IMG/VR virus record: IMGVR_UViG_3300042691_001897
Location: 1-29,849 of that record
DNA length: 29,849 bases
From: a virus
Reading direction: 5' to 3' (one strand)
The translations under genes were made by a program, and so were the position numbers. Positions within the stretch are counted from its first letter, which is position 1; every line of letters starts with the position of its first letter. The notes under the pieces were generated by a model. The model saw nothing but the letters and a program-made list of their open reading frames with translations. It was not told where the DNA came from and ran no database searches. Below, piece by piece: positions 1 to 8,975 of the stretch.

Positions 1-199
1 CACTGTAGTTTAGATTCTCTTTAACAAAGTTAAAGCCACCACTTTCATGTGCAGTTTGTGCTACAAATGCCGCCGCACGATGCATGTTTACATACATATC
101 GTAATATTCAGCTACTTCGTGTAAAGGTTCTGCATATAATTGCAATACGTTTACCTTTGTCTTTGGGCATAATTTTTGTAATAATTCTAATGTTATCAT
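1..199 (-). CDS. GH19-type endolysin (chitinase/lysozyme class), N-terminal part only
   Basis: Cut by the left edge; about 66 residues are visible. The start ATG at 199 has an AAGGA ribosome binding site that overlaps the stop codon of the fibre gene just upstream, so the two are probably cotranscribed and translation may be coupled. The visible segment has the N-terminal layout of phage glycoside hydrolase family 19 enzymes: a short helical start (MITLELLQKLCP) followed by AFVAQTAHESGGF, where E52 in HESGGF corresponds to the first catalytic glutamate of the family. Such enzymes cut the glycan strand of peptidoglycan at lysis. The second catalytic glutamate lies outside the window. No signal peptide is seen, so export would need a holin; the 72-aa membrane protein at 7188-7406 is one candidate. 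The family call is firm on the motif, but completeness cannot be judged. Confidence 0.75.
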   Translation of the reverse strand, partial: MITLELLQKLCPKTKVNVLQLYAEPLHEVAEYYDMYVNMHRAAAFVAQTAHESGGFNFVKENLNYS

Positions 200-208
200 T
201 GTATTTCC

Positions 209-3200
209 TTATCCATAAACTCCAACCATTGTGTACCATTGTGAGGTAGTGGCCGCTACTATCATTAATCTTGCTCCTGCCCCTAATGGGAAAGATATAT
301 TGGTTGATAGACTATCAATCTGTGATCCGTTTGCCGGAAACACTTTAAGAGTAGATGCTGTCGTATTAATAATAATAACTTGTTGACCAACTGTAGCTCC
401 TGGCAATCTTACAGAATCATTAACTCCAGGATTAACACTGCCTATAACATTGATTGATTTAGTTAATACAGTAGCTCCTGAAAGAGTAGTTCCTGCAGCC
501 GCAATGCCTGATTGAACACTAACTAATACTTTACTAAAAGTAGCATCTTGATCTGTTGCAGTTAATGCTCCAACTAGTGTCAATCCACTCAATGATCCTA
601 CACTCGTAATATTTGATTGTGCGGCACCTGTTACTGTTGTTGAAATTAGTGCATTGGCTACTTGACCAACAATACTACCTGCTTGCAAGTTCGTTATACT
701 AGCACCATTTCCACTAAACAATGTTGCAGTAAATGTGTTTCCACTAACATTACCAGAAGCACCTGCATTGATATCACCTGTAGTATTAATTGAACCTATG
801 TTTGCAACACCTTGCAATATCATTTGTGTACCGGATGTTCTTGCAAAACCACCTTGAGTTACTACACCACTAGTACCGTTATTATATGTAACATGTGTGG
901 TATTTGAACTGGTAACTGTTACTATTCCATTAAATCCAGCTGGAGCTAACCCACTAACAATAATAGTTGTTCCAGCAGGGAAAGGTGGAATAGCTTGTGT
1001 TGCAGAGAAGGCTAAAGTTGCAACTGATCCACTGCCACTAGATCCAGTTGCTTGAAGCTGTACATTAGAACCAATATTTACAGCACCTGCTGTTGTTATA
1101 CCTGCATTTGCTGTAACTCTATCCATTGATGCGTTGCCACTAACTGATAGATAACCACGTGATATTAAATTACCACCAGAACTGTCACCGGTAACGTTAG
1201 CAGAAGTAAGATTTGCATTTCCTATATTTGCATTTGCGCCATTTAAGTTTAAGAAACCACTGCTGCTCATTGTAATAAAGTTAGCAGTAGCCACATTTGA
1301 TTGAAAACTTGCAGCCTCAAGATTTATTATACTAGCATTGCCTCTAATATTTAAAGATGTTCCACCTGTACGGATACGACCTAACGCACCAGAAGCACCT
1401 GATGCTGAATTACTATATCTTACAAATCCTACGTTAGCTTCTGTTACTACGAATTCTCCATTATACGCGGTTGTTGCTACACCACTGATAATTACATTGC
1501 TTCCTACTGGGAAAGGAGGGAAACTTTGTGCAGAATAATTTGCAGTTACAACTAACCCAGTACCGGCGATTGCAGTAAGACTTAAATTTGCACCTACTGT
1601 CAATGATGAACCAATTGTAGCATTTTGATTAATAGTTATTGTACCGCTAGCAGATATATTTCCACCTGCAGAAATATTTGTATTAGCAGTTAGATTACCT
1701 GCTGTAGTAGTACCAGTAACACTTAGAGTACTTTGTATTTCCATGCTCTGTGCATTTGCAATACCATTAATCAACATTGCATTACTGTTTAATGTTCCAA
1801 AGTTAGCTGTAGCTGATTGAGCATTTAATGTTGCCCCTAGTACTTCAAGGCTAGACATAGTTGCATTACCTTGAACACGCAGTCCTAATCCACCTGTTAT
1901 TATTCTTGCTGACGCTACACCACCAGTACCTGATGTACTACTTGTAAATGTAACCGCAGTGAGATTTCCAGATACAGCAGTATATGTTCCGTTATAACCA
2001 GTTGTAGTTGTTACACCTGATATTACTACTGTCCCGCCAGTTGGGAACGGTACAGTATTTTGAGAAGCAAATGTAACTGTTACTAGATTTGTTGGTCCAC
2101 CTGTACCACTGATTGCTGATATTGCTAAATTTGCACCAACGTTTACACTAGATGCAATACTTGCAGTATTTTGAATGACTAACGAATTATTTGATACAAT
2201 ATTCCCTATAGTAGCATTACCTACTACTGTTAAGAATTGACCAATATTAGCATTTGCACTGGTCATATTTCCAATAACATTTAGTAGTTGTGATTCCATT
2301 CTGGTTGCACCAGTTAGTTCACCATTCAATGCAATAGCTGTAGTTTCTACTGAATTCAAATTAGCTACAGAGTTTACTCTTAATGTGCCGCCAGTTTCTA
2401 AATTGCCAGCTGTAACTTTGCCTGTAGCAGATATTAGGCCAACTGATGTGATATTACCTAATGAAGTATTACCAGCAGACAATGTACCCTGAGTGGATAG
2501 TGCTGCCGCATTTAATATATTTGCTGTTATATTTCCTGTAGTTGTCTCGCCTAGTGTTGTAGTGCCGGCATTTAGTGCGCCATCTGTAGATAATCCAAGC
2601 GCACTAAAGTAATTTGCTGTTATGTTACCTGTAGTAGTATCACCTAATGTAGTGGTACCCGCAGTCAATGTACCATTAGTAGATAGATTACCACCAGTTA
2701 AAGTGCCAGTCGCACTTAATATATTTGCAGTTAATGTCCCTGAAACAAATGCATTTACCGTATCAACATTTCCGTCCGTAGTAATATTTCCACCAGATAC
2801 ATTACCATTAGCAGTTATGTATGATCCTGCAGTAATAAATGAATTTGCAGCCATGCTAGCACTTGTGGCTAATGTTGCAGCCGACACAAAACCGTTTGTT
2901 GTTAAATTACCTACGTTAGCATTCCCGTCAACTCTTAAAACACCTTGAGTTACTAAATTGCCACCGTCGATATTACCTGATACACTTACTATGGTACCAT
3001 CAATTCTAGTAGTGGTTATATTTCCTACACTTGCATTACCAATTACGGTTAAGAATCCGTTTGTTACTATGTTGCCACCACCTCGTACTCTGCCTAATGT
3101 TACAACTGATGTAGTAATTGCACTAGTAACTGCTGCCGTAGATGTAGTACCTGCAAGAACTGTCCATACTCCGTTGTAAGAAGTAGGAGACATACCGGTG

Positions 3201-4651
3201 ACGTTAATAGTTGTTCCACTAGCAAAAGGTATAATATCTTGTGTAGCAAAGTTTAAAATGAATCTATTGATACCGTATGTAACTGATGTGATTTCTAAAT
3301 TAGCTCCAGAACTTACACCTGCACTAGTTGATACAATACCAACCGTGAATACATTAGCACCTATAATATTACCTGATGCTGTTACTTGAGTAACACCTAA
3401 ATTACCTACGTTGGCATTTCCAGTTACTGATAATGCTCCAGATGTAGTAAGATTACCACCAGACACGTTACCTGAAATACTTAACAAGTTACTTGCTCTG
3501 TTGAAAGTCAAGCCCGGAACTGCGGCTGCATTACCGTTATCGTTAAATGTAATTTCACCATTGGCACCTGGTGCTTGCAATGTTGCATCACCTGTTACAG
3601 TAACACCACCGCCTGTAATTATTGTTTGAGTAGCACCAGTACCAATTGTAATACTAGCAACTGCTAATGCATCAGCTTCAACATTTCCGACTACTGATAT
3701 GTTGCCTGAAGTTATATCACCTATTACTGATAGGTTAGTCAATGAGCCTAAACTGGTAATCAAAGGTTGAGATGTACTGGTCATAGTACCACCTAAATAT
3801 ACAGCAGTTATATTACCTGCATCAATATTACTAGTGACAACTAAACTTTCCATTTGAACTGCGCCGGGGCTTAGTAAACTTTCTGAAAGTGTTGCGCCAC
3901 CTAATCTTAATGTAGTACCACTTAACCACAAATCTTTCCATCTTTGTGTTTCACTACCTAAATCATATAGATTGTTTCCAGCTGGAACAAAATTACCAGT
4001 TACATTCCCAGTGACCAATAGATTAGCAGTAGTAATATTAGCACTATTGATATTACCTGTAACTGTGATATTTCCACCATTAATAGTAGTTGAAGTGATA
4101 GTACTGGATACTGACACGTTTGTAAGAATTATAGTGGTTGCATTTGACCCAATAGTTTGAGAACCTAAGTATAATGTAGAGCCACTTAAGTATAAATCTC
4201 TCCAGCGATTAGTAGGAGTACCTAAATCATATGTTATATTTGCACTAGGTACTAATGCTGATGTTACAAAATTAGCTACATTTAAATTACTTGTGCGTAC
4301 ATTACCTGATAGATTTGCATTCCCCGTAGTAATAGTATTAGCTAAATTCAATACGAAAGGTGTGTTATAACTTGAACTGGTCGCTGTATTACTTGTGGCA
4401 GCGCCAATGCCGACTAATAAGCTATTAGATGTATTAATACTAATATTAGGAAAAGAAGTTGTAATATAAATATTACCAGTTGTTCTAGTCTGTGCAAGTC
4501 CGGGACCTACTGTAACTTCTGACACACCTGAAGTTAATGTAGTGTTGTATAAATCTGAAAAGTTGTTTTGTATTTTTTGGAATGCCGCTCGAATTGGGTC
4601 CGCCGCTGGATCATTAGGGAAACTACCAAAATCAATAAATTGTTGGGCCAT
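209..4651 (-). CDS. Giant repeat-built tail fibre / virion adhesin (1480 aa)
   Basis: Probably a trimeric, beta-rich tail fibre or other distal virion protein. The N-terminus has the FPNDPAADPIRAAFQKIQNNFSDLY pattern seen at the start of fibre proteins in marine T4-like phages. Most of the chain is a degenerate 15-25 residue repeat centred on GN(I/V)/GGN(L/I) with Thr, Ser, Asn and Gly, typical of beta-helical shafts. Two YDLG...RW(K/R)DL(Y/W)LSG modules lie near residues 137-167 and 223-255. A PGANGEITFND...LTFN module lies near 360-390. Four related insert domains of about 80 residues lie near 449-525, 838-923, 1018-1098 and 1193-1275. The C-terminus (about 1410-1480) looks like a globular cap. 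A late promoter (4672-4680) and a weak AAGG site precede the ATG, and a terminator separates it from the gene upstream. Which fibre position it fills is not known. No S74 chaperone domain was recognised. Confidence 0.8.
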   Translation of the reverse strand: MAQQFIDFGSFPNDPAADPIRAAFQKIQNNFSDLYNTTLTSGVSEVTVGPGLAQTRTTGNIYITTSFPNISINTSNSLLVGIGAATSNTATSSSYNTPFVLNLANTITTGNANLSGNVRTSNLNVANFVTSALVPSANITYDLGTPTNRWRDLYLSGSTLYLGSQTIGSNATTIILTNVSVSSTITSTTINGGNITVTGNINSANITTANLLVTGNVTGNFVPAGNNLYDLGSETQRWKDLWLSGTTLRLGGATLSESLLSPGAVQMESLVVTSNIDAGNITAVYLGGTMTSTSQPLITSLGSLTNLSVIGDITSGNISVVGNVEADALAVASITIGTGATQTIITGGGVTVTGDATLQAPGANGEITFNDNGNAAAVPGLTFNRASNLLSISGNVSGGNLTTSGALSVTGNANVGNLGVTQVTASGNIIGANVFTVGIVSTSAGVSSGANLEITSVTYGINRFILNFATQDIIPFASGTTINVTGMSPTSYNGVWTVLAGTTSTAAVTSAITTSVVTLGRVRGGGNIVTNGFLTVIGNASVGNITTTRIDGTIVSVSGNIDGGNLVTQGVLRVDGNANVGNLTTNGFVSAATLATSASMAANSFITAGSYITANGNVSGGNITTDGNVDTVNAFVSGTLTANILSATGTLTGGNLSTNGTLTAGTTTLGDTTTGNITANYFSALGLSTDGALNAGTTTLGETTTGNITANILNAAALSTQGTLSAGNTSLGNITSVGLISATGKVTAGNLETGGTLRVNSVANLNSVETTAIALNGELTGATRMESQLLNVIGNMTSANANIGQFLTVVGNATIGNIVSNNSLVIQNTASIASSVNVGANLAISAISGTGGPTNLVTVTFASQNTVPFPTGGTVVISGVTTTTGYNGTYTAVSGNLTAVTFTSSTSGTGGVASARIITGGLGLRVQGNATMSSLEVLGATLNAQSATANFGTLNSNAMLINGIANAQSMEIQSTLSVTGTTTAGNLTANTNISAGGNISASGTITINQNATIGSSLTVGANLSLTAIAGTGLVVTANYSAQSFPPFPVGSNVIISGVATTAYNGEFVVTEANVGFVRYSNSASGASGALGRIRTGGTSLNIRGNASIINLEAASFQSNVATANFITMSSSGFLNLNGANANIGNANLTSANVTGDSSGGNLISRGYLSVSGNASMDRVTANAGITTAGAVNIGSNVQLQATGSSGSGSVATLAFSATQAIPPFPAGTTIIVSGLAPAGFNGIVTVTSSNTTHVTYNNGTSGVVTQGGFARTSGTQMILQGVANIGSINTTGDINAGASGNVSGNTFTATLFSGNGASITNLQAGSIVGQVANALISTTVTGAAQSNITSVGSLSGLTLVGALTATDQDATFSKVLVSVQSGIAAAGTTLSGATVLTKSINVIGSVNPGVNDSVRLPGATVGQQVIIINTTASTLKVFPANGSQIDSLSTNISFPLGAGARLMIVAATTSQWYTMVGVYG

Positions 4652-4671
4652 GTCTATATCTACCTTATTAA

Positions 4672-4680
4672 GTATTTATC
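4672..4680 (-). promoter_or_regulatory. T4-type late promoter for the 1480-aa fibre
   Basis: Reads GATAAATAC on the minus strand, 20 bases before the fibre start codon and just after the terminator at 4710-4733. T4 late promoters have TATAAATA and need the gp55 sigma factor; this core is one base off and matches the other late sites in the window. Confidence 0.75.
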
Positions 4681-4709
4681 GTTTTTAAATTAGATGTAGC
4701 ATCCAAAAA

Positions 4710-4733
4710 AATAGCCCGGCGAACCAGGCTATT
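4710..4733 (-). terminator. Rho-independent terminator after the 812-aa gene
   Basis: The outer stem is AATAGCC/GGCTATT, then a one-base mismatch, two more GC pairs and a four-base loop. On the minus strand the stem runs into a run of seven T. It ends the operon 8002-4750 and makes the fibre depend on its own late promoter. Confidence 0.8.
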
Positions 4734-4749
4734 AAAAATACGGTTTTTA

Positions 4750-7188
4750 TTATTTTATACCGCTTAATTTCTTCCACTCGTTTAGAGATTCTCTAACTGA
4801 AACACGGGTCGGATTCCCTACTGTTTGGTCTGACTTCATCTTATGTAAATCACCACCCATTGATAACAATGCTTTTAATTGCATTAATTCTGTATCACCC
4901 ATTGCATCGCCGCCTGCGTCATTTGAGAAGCCTTCTTCAACTTGTTCTTCGCATGTATGACCTTCATACATCATTCCACCGCATTCATTACACATGTCAT
5001 GGTCATGACCTTCTTTAACTTTTTCCATGTCTCCGTCACCGTCTAAGTCGGCTTCTTTTTTACCTTGGGCACGTGCTTTTGCTAGATTACCAGTAAACTT
5101 ATTACCTTCTTCTACGTCATCTTCTTTAACTGGATATTGTTTCCCACCTACGGAGAATTTTTGACCTTTGTCAGGAATATTGTCTGATTTTGCTTTAGCT
5201 ACTGCACCTGAGAAAGCATTGCCTTCGTCAGTTTTTTCTTCTTCACCGGAATCTTCTGCATCATCTTGTTGTTCATCACCGTCTTCGTCACCGGCTGGTT
5301 GTAATGCAGTATCATCAGAACCTGCTTCATCTTCATAGTCTTGTGAACCTTCTTCTGAACCTACTTCACCGCCCATATCAATACCTGACATTTTCTTAAT
5401 CAATGCTAGCATATCACTATCATCACCAACTACGTCAGGACTCATTTGTGGTTCAGTACCAGTACCTGTTGGTTCTTCTTCACCTTGAGATACTACACCG
5501 TAACCAACTGCAGGCTTATCGTTTCCACCAAACACACCAATACCAGCGTTACGCAATACGCCCATTAGTTGTTCTGCATCAGCGTCAGTAGCACTAATGG
5601 TTACTGAATCTGGAGCACCTTGTTGTCCTGTACTGCTAGAAACAGTGATACCTTCATTTAGAATGTTGTTTAGCTGATTTTCCCAGCTTTCATATTGTAC
5701 GTCTTTCATTTCTTCTGTGCTTTCTAATCTAGTTTTTGGTTTACGCAATCCTGATATAAAATTAACTGCTCTATCGGTTGCGGCATTAATAGGATCTACA
5801 CTCCACGGAGTTGGCTTTTCAACTGGTTTGTTAGTAGCTTGAATTCTACTAGGCTTAAACATACTAATATCACCTGGCTTGCTATCCATACCATGTGTTG
5901 TATGTAAATCTTTACTTGGATGAGGAATTAAATCACCTTCTTCTAAACTTTCGTCAAAGTTAACAAAGCCAAAGTGTTCTAAGGCCGCATCACGCATCTG
6001 GTCTTTATAAGAACCTGCCATGCTTCTGAATCTACCATGTGCTAATGTCTTATTGATTACAGATGTTGCTAATGCTTTATCTTTTAATTCCATTGCAGGT
6101 TTGATGTTATAACCTTTTGGTCCTAATTCTAACTCGTCAAAGAACTTAGTCATTTGTTCTTTTTGACCTTCGGTTAATACCACATCAGTAGCTTCTAGAC
6201 TCTCATGCATTTTATCTTCTTTACTACTATACTTAGCACGAATATTTTGCATTTTCTTTTCGCTAGCATGTTTTTGACCAGCTGTACGTAATGCGTTCAT
6301 ACCATCTTTACCGTACTTTTTGTTACCTAAGTATGCTTGTAGTCCGGATTCTTCAACTGCATCTTCAGCCATTGTTTGATCATCAGTATTCAAACTCATT
6401 TCACCTTTACCAATTGACTGTTTAATCTGTGCAGCCAATTGAGGATTATTAACTGTGCCTAATGTTTTATTGCCTTGCTGAATAACTTGTGTGTTAGTTT
6501 GACTCGCTGGTTTGATTTGAACAGGTTGTTGCGTGTTCATATCTTCATCTACACCTTTGTGTATTCCTATGCCTTGATTACTACCGGGAGTTATTCCTTT
6601 AGCACGTGCATCTTTTACTGCGGCTGCGGCTGCATTTCTGTGTGCTTGTGTTTGAGGGTTGTGAATCCAATCTGAGTCTGGATTGGCTGCTTTACGTCCG
6701 GCAACTTGGCTTGCACTTTTGTAACGTACCGTGCTACCTTTATGTCCAGGCATACCTGTTTTCCCAGTAGGGTCTCTATAAGCTATACGCACTGCTTCTT
6801 CAACGCTTTGCTCACCTTCATTAACTATTGTAGTTTGAAGTTCATCAATATATTCTTTTAAACTGTGCTTCTTAGAAACTTTACCAACTTCTTTCTTTGG
6901 CTTCTTACCGCCACCAAATACATCACCGACACTAGTAGTGTCATATTTCTTTACTTCACCAGAATCATCTGCACCCTTTTTAGGACGCCCGCGGCCTTTT
7001 TTAGGTGCTTCTTTTTTAGCTTCAGCATCTTTATTAATTTTACCGACTTTATGTCCGTATTGGTCGCGTACATCTTCTTTACCATGACTTGAACCGTAAT
7101 CACCTTTATGGACTCGTCCTTTTGGTGTTTCTTTTGTTTCACCTTCGGAAAGTGAACTCATTGCTTGTAATAGGTTTCTAAAATCCAT
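4750..7188 (-). CDS. Large acidic low-complexity protein with AT-hook and CxxC cluster (812 aa), function unknown
   Basis: Not a family I can name. Probably a virion or DNA-associated protein. Near residues 64-71 it has KKGRGRPKKG, a textbook AT-hook that binds the minor groove of AT-rich DNA, set in a lysine-rich stretch. The middle is charged and glutamine/asparagine-rich. Residues about 560-660 are very acidic (runs of D/E). Two related short units, GNAFSGAVAKAK and GNKFTGNLAKARA, follow. Close to the C-terminus comes a possible metal site, HDHDMCNECGGMM..GHTC, with His/Cys spacing like a small zinc finger. The start ATG overlaps the stop of the 72-aa gene (TAATG), and the gene is last in a three-gene late operon closed by the terminator at 4710-4733. 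Basic and acidic blocks in one chain would fit a head-interior or DNA-packaging-associated protein, but that is inference. Confidence 0.75.
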   Translation of the reverse strand: MDFRNLLQAMSSLSEGETKETPKGRVHKGDYGSSHGKEDVRDQYGHKVGKINKDAEAKKEAPKKGRGRPKKGADDSGEVKKYDTTSVGDVFGGGKKPKKEVGKVSKKHSLKEYIDELQTTIVNEGEQSVEEAVRIAYRDPTGKTGMPGHKGSTVRYKSASQVAGRKAANPDSDWIHNPQTQAHRNAAAAAVKDARAKGITPGSNQGIGIHKGVDEDMNTQQPVQIKPASQTNTQVIQQGNKTLGTVNNPQLAAQIKQSIGKGEMSLNTDDQTMAEDAVEESGLQAYLGNKKYGKDGMNALRTAGQKHASEKKMQNIRAKYSSKEDKMHESLEATDVVLTEGQKEQMTKFFDELELGPKGYNIKPAMELKDKALATSVINKTLAHGRFRSMAGSYKDQMRDAALEHFGFVNFDESLEEGDLIPHPSKDLHTTHGMDSKPGDISMFKPSRIQATNKPVEKPTPWSVDPINAATDRAVNFISGLRKPKTRLESTEEMKDVQYESWENQLNNILNEGITVSSSTGQQGAPDSVTISATDADAEQLMGVLRNAGIGVFGGNDKPAVGYGVVSQGEEEPTGTGTEPQMSPDVVGDDSDMLALIKKMSGIDMGGEVGSEEGSQDYEDEAGSDDTALQPAGDEDGDEQQDDAEDSGEEEKTDEGNAFSGAVAKAKSDNIPDKGQKFSVGGKQYPVKEDDVEEGNKFTGNLAKARAQGKKEADLDGDGDMEKVKEGHDHDMCNECGGMMYEGHTCEEQVEEGFSNDAGGDAMGDTELMQLKALLSMGGDLHKMKSDQTVGNPTRVSVRESLNEWKKLSGIK

Positions 7189-7406
7189 TATCGTGATCCT
7201 CGTTTATCTAATTTATCTTCCATACGTGTAAGTTGTCTTTGCAACTCTACAATTCGTTCGTTTGTATCTTCAACTTTGGTATGTGTTACTGCAACTTTTT
7301 TGTCAATGTTTTTTACATTGTCATTCATTGTAATATATCCTGTGCCACCTATTCCTAGGGCACCAACCAAAATCCATGTAAGTTGACCGGTGTTGAATTC
7401 AATCAT
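7188..7406 (-). CDS. Small single-pass membrane protein with coiled coil (72 aa), holin-like candidate
   Basis: One hydrophobic helix is visible at about residues 9-27 (LTWILVGALGIGGTGYI), followed by a charged helical tail of about 45 residues with heptad-like spacing (KNIDKKVAVTHTKVEDTNERIVELQRQLTRMEDKL). There is no signal-peptide cleavage site. Start and stop codons overlap those of both neighbours (TAATG at 7406 and at 7188), so it is translationally coupled inside the late operon 8002-4750. One membrane helix plus a cytoplasmic or periplasmic coiled coil fits a class III-type holin, a spanin-like or antiholin-like protein, or a membrane anchor. The sequence does not decide between these. 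A lysis role is only suggested by the nearby GH19 endolysin at the left edge. Confidence 0.7.
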   Translation of the reverse strand: MIEFNTGQLTWILVGALGIGGTGYITMNDNVKNIDKKVAVTHTKVEDTNERIVELQRQLTRMEDKLDKRGSR

Positions 7407-8002
7407 TATTTTCTAGCTCCTGTGCTAGGTAGTTGTGGTCTTGTAATTTTAGTCATGGGACTAACTGTGTTGATACCTTCTTTACTCTTATTAGGACTTG
7501 CTGGTGTAGCTTTACCTGCATATGGAATATTAATACTTGGCTTCTTAGGCATCACACGATCTAAATATTGCCCTGCATATTCTTTGCTAGCTTCTTTACC
7601 ATTATCTCCTAACTCTGTGTTTAACAATAATGGCTCATCTTTTTGTTCATTAGCATAACCTTCAGCTTCACTATTGATGCTATCATCATAATCAGTAGTA
7701 ACTACTCTGACATTGTTTATGTTACAACCACAATGTTGAGCGCATTGCTGAATCATTGGTTCAGTTGCAGGATATTTGAATTCAGCTTTGATAATGGTAA
7801 TAGACTCATTATGCAAGTCAGGAAATCCATATGGATCTTTCTGAATTGGTGTAGTTTTTGGATCGTCAATTTTGACTGGGTCAAACTTCGACAAATTATG
7901 CTTGAATAATTCCAAAAAGTTTTTTTCACAATCGCCGGCAATCTTAATTGTATAGCGATATGTTCTAACACTTTCGGTTAAATATTGACGTAGGCTTTTC
8001 AT
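7406..8002 (-). CDS. Conserved T4-like phage protein (198 aa), function unknown
   Basis: First gene of the late operon 8002-4750. The start ATG has an AGGA site and a late promoter 18 bases upstream. The opening MKSLRQYLTESVRTYRYTIKIAG and the central PYGFPDLHNESITIIKAEFKYPATEPMIQQ pattern are, from memory, conserved in T4-like cyanophages and relatives, where the protein is left as hypothetical or counted as structural. The first half looks like a compact alpha/beta domain. The last 70 residues are rich in Pro, Ser and Lys and probably disordered, ending in a short basic tail (STGARK). It sits directly after small terminase gp16 and before a membrane protein. I cannot assign a function; a minor virion or assembly protein is the likeliest guess. 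Confidence 0.75.
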   Translation of the reverse strand: MKSLRQYLTESVRTYRYTIKIAGDCEKNFLELFKHNLSKFDPVKIDDPKTTPIQKDPYGFPDLHNESITIIKAEFKYPATEPMIQQCAQHCGCNINNVRVVTTDYDDSINSEAEGYANEQKDEPLLLNTELGDNGKEASKEYAGQYLDRVMPKKPSINIPYAGKATPASPNKSKEGINTVSPMTKITRPQLPSTGARK

Positions 8003-8020
8003 TGTTGTATTCCTGTTCTA

Positions 8021-8029
8021 TTATTTATC
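8021..8029 (-). promoter_or_regulatory. T4-type late promoter for the 198/72/812-aa operon
   Basis: Reads GATAAATAA on the minus strand, 18 bases before the ATG at 8002. It overlaps the TGA stop of gp16, so promoter and stop codon share bases. Confidence 0.7.
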
Positions 8030-8510
8030 AATTTACTGGTTTTTTGTTTGCCAAAATACTTTTGAGAAGTTCGTTACGATCTACTAAGCTACCTTCACCA
8101 AGTGGAACATTCTCAATCTCTTTATCTTTTTCAACATTTTTTTGATCTAGGCTTGCTTTTTTCAACTGTAAATCAATCATTTTCAATTTCTTATTGATCT
8201 TAGCTGTTTTAGCAGTTATAGCATGTCCTAACATTGTACCAGCACTATTGAATATCTCACTAGCAAATCTACTATCAACTTGCATCCCTAAATCCATTAA
8301 ATCTTTATAACTATCTTGAGCTAATTTTGCCAACTCATCCATCTCAGTATCGCTTGCTTCTAATCCGCGAACTTGAGGTAATGCTTGTTCTATCTTGTCT
8401 AAATTAGAATAAGTTTCTTGCGTTACTAAATCCATATCTTTACTAAGTACAGGCTCAGTTAATGATTCTTCTGTTGGTAAATCAAACAATTCTGATAATT
8501 TTTTTGTCAT
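8028..8510 (-). CDS. gp16: Small terminase subunit (T4 gp16 family)
   Basis: 160 residues, close to the length of T4 gp16. The family's central helical hairpin is recognisable at about 100-142: SRFASEIFNSAGTMLG, then AKTAKINKKLKMIDLQLKK, matching the layout of T4 gp16's central helices (RHMEVFATLMGQM, then NREILKLHKDMKDI). The N-terminal 60 residues are acidic and the C-terminal tail is polar. The small terminase recognises concatemeric DNA and regulates the gp17 motor during head filling; gp17 is not in this window. A late promoter lies 20 bases upstream, and a 6-base inverted repeat lies between promoter and start. The ribosome binding site is weak (GGA), with the ATG inside a possible hairpin. 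Confident in the family from the helix pattern and the neighbourhood. Confidence 0.75.
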   Translation of the reverse strand: MTKKLSELFDLPTEESLTEPVLSKDMDLVTQETYSNLDKIEQALPQVRGLEASDTEMDELAKLAQDSYKDLMDLGMQVDSRFASEIFNSAGTMLGHAITAKTAKINKKLKMIDLQLKKASLDQKNVEKDKEIENVPLGEGSLVDRNELLKSILANKKPVN

Positions 8511-8529
8511 GCTATTTGTCCATAATAGC
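8511..8529 (-). repeat. Inverted repeat at the gp16 start
   Basis: Arms GCTATT/AATAGC with a 7-base loop lie directly before the gp16 ATG. The 5' arm lies where late transcription should begin, so only longer read-through mRNA could form the whole stem. Six base pairs is short; this is the weakest of the hairpin cases. Confidence 0.4.
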
Positions 8530-8530
8530 A

Positions 8531-8539
8531 GTATTTATT
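8531..8539 (-). promoter_or_regulatory. T4-type late promoter for gp16
   Basis: Reads AATAAATAC on the minus strand, 20 bases before the gp16 ATG. It overlaps the TAA stop of gp4. Confidence 0.7.
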
Positions 8540-8975
8540 ACTTACGTCTACCGTTGTAAAACAAGTCATCTTCTGTAATAACACGAAATGTAAATCCATA
8601 TTGTTTGCAATATGCTTTAGCACTAGCCCACTTAGCATGATTTATAGCAACAACTGCTATATCTCTGGCACTTGCTTTTCTGCTTTCAATTAGGCTTTGT
8701 TTTTTAGGTTTGATTTCTACTATTTCGGCAAACTGTTTTCCAAACTTGTTTTCATATAGTATAAAGAAGTCTGGAATATAATTAGTAACTTTACCTGTTA
8801 ATGGGTGACGATAGGGAATACGGATTGATTCACTTGCCCATTTGATTACATTCTTGTTGCCGTCACAGAATTGCATGAATGTGAATTCCCATCCACTGCG
8901 ATATCTAGGTCTGTGGTTACCAATGTATTTGTCAGGATTTCTAGGCACAAATATGCCTTGTGCAAAGTTTGACAT
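8538..8975 (-). CDS. gp4: Head completion protein, TnsA-like nuclease fold (T4 gp4 family)
   Basis: 145 residues, close to T4 gp4 in size. The N-terminal pattern QGIFVPRNPDKYIGNHRPRYRS, followed by WE and later VIKWASESIRIPYRHPLTGK, closely follows T4 gp4 as I remember it. The PD-(D/E)XK core is visible: E30 in SGWEF, P68-D69 in YIPDFF and E87-I-K89 in VEIKP. This suggests an intact metal-binding site. In T4, gp4 joins late in head maturation so that the tail can attach, and it is thought to trim or protect DNA ends. The start ATG overlaps the stop of the 121-aa gene (TAATG at 8975), so the two are translationally coupled and share the late promoter at 9357-9365. Confidence 0.85.
   Translation of the reverse strand: MSNFAQGIFVPRNPDKYIGNHRPRYRSGWEFTFMQFCDGNKNVIKWASESIRIPYRHPLTGKVTNYIPDFFILYENKFGKQFAEIVEIKPKKQSLIESRKASARDIAVVAINHAKWASAKAYCKQYGFTFRVITEDDLFYNGRRK

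Noticed and set aside
2622-3629. Long plus-strand open frames opposite the fibre gene
   Set aside because: They mirror the Thr/Asn/Gly-rich repeats in the antisense frame (V/P/L-rich products) and have no ribosome binding sites; shadows of the fibre gene.
209-4651. Possible CRISPR or tandem DNA repeat from recurrent acc/att patterns
   Set aside because: No fixed repeat length or identical spacers; the pattern is codon-level reflection of the GN-rich protein repeat.
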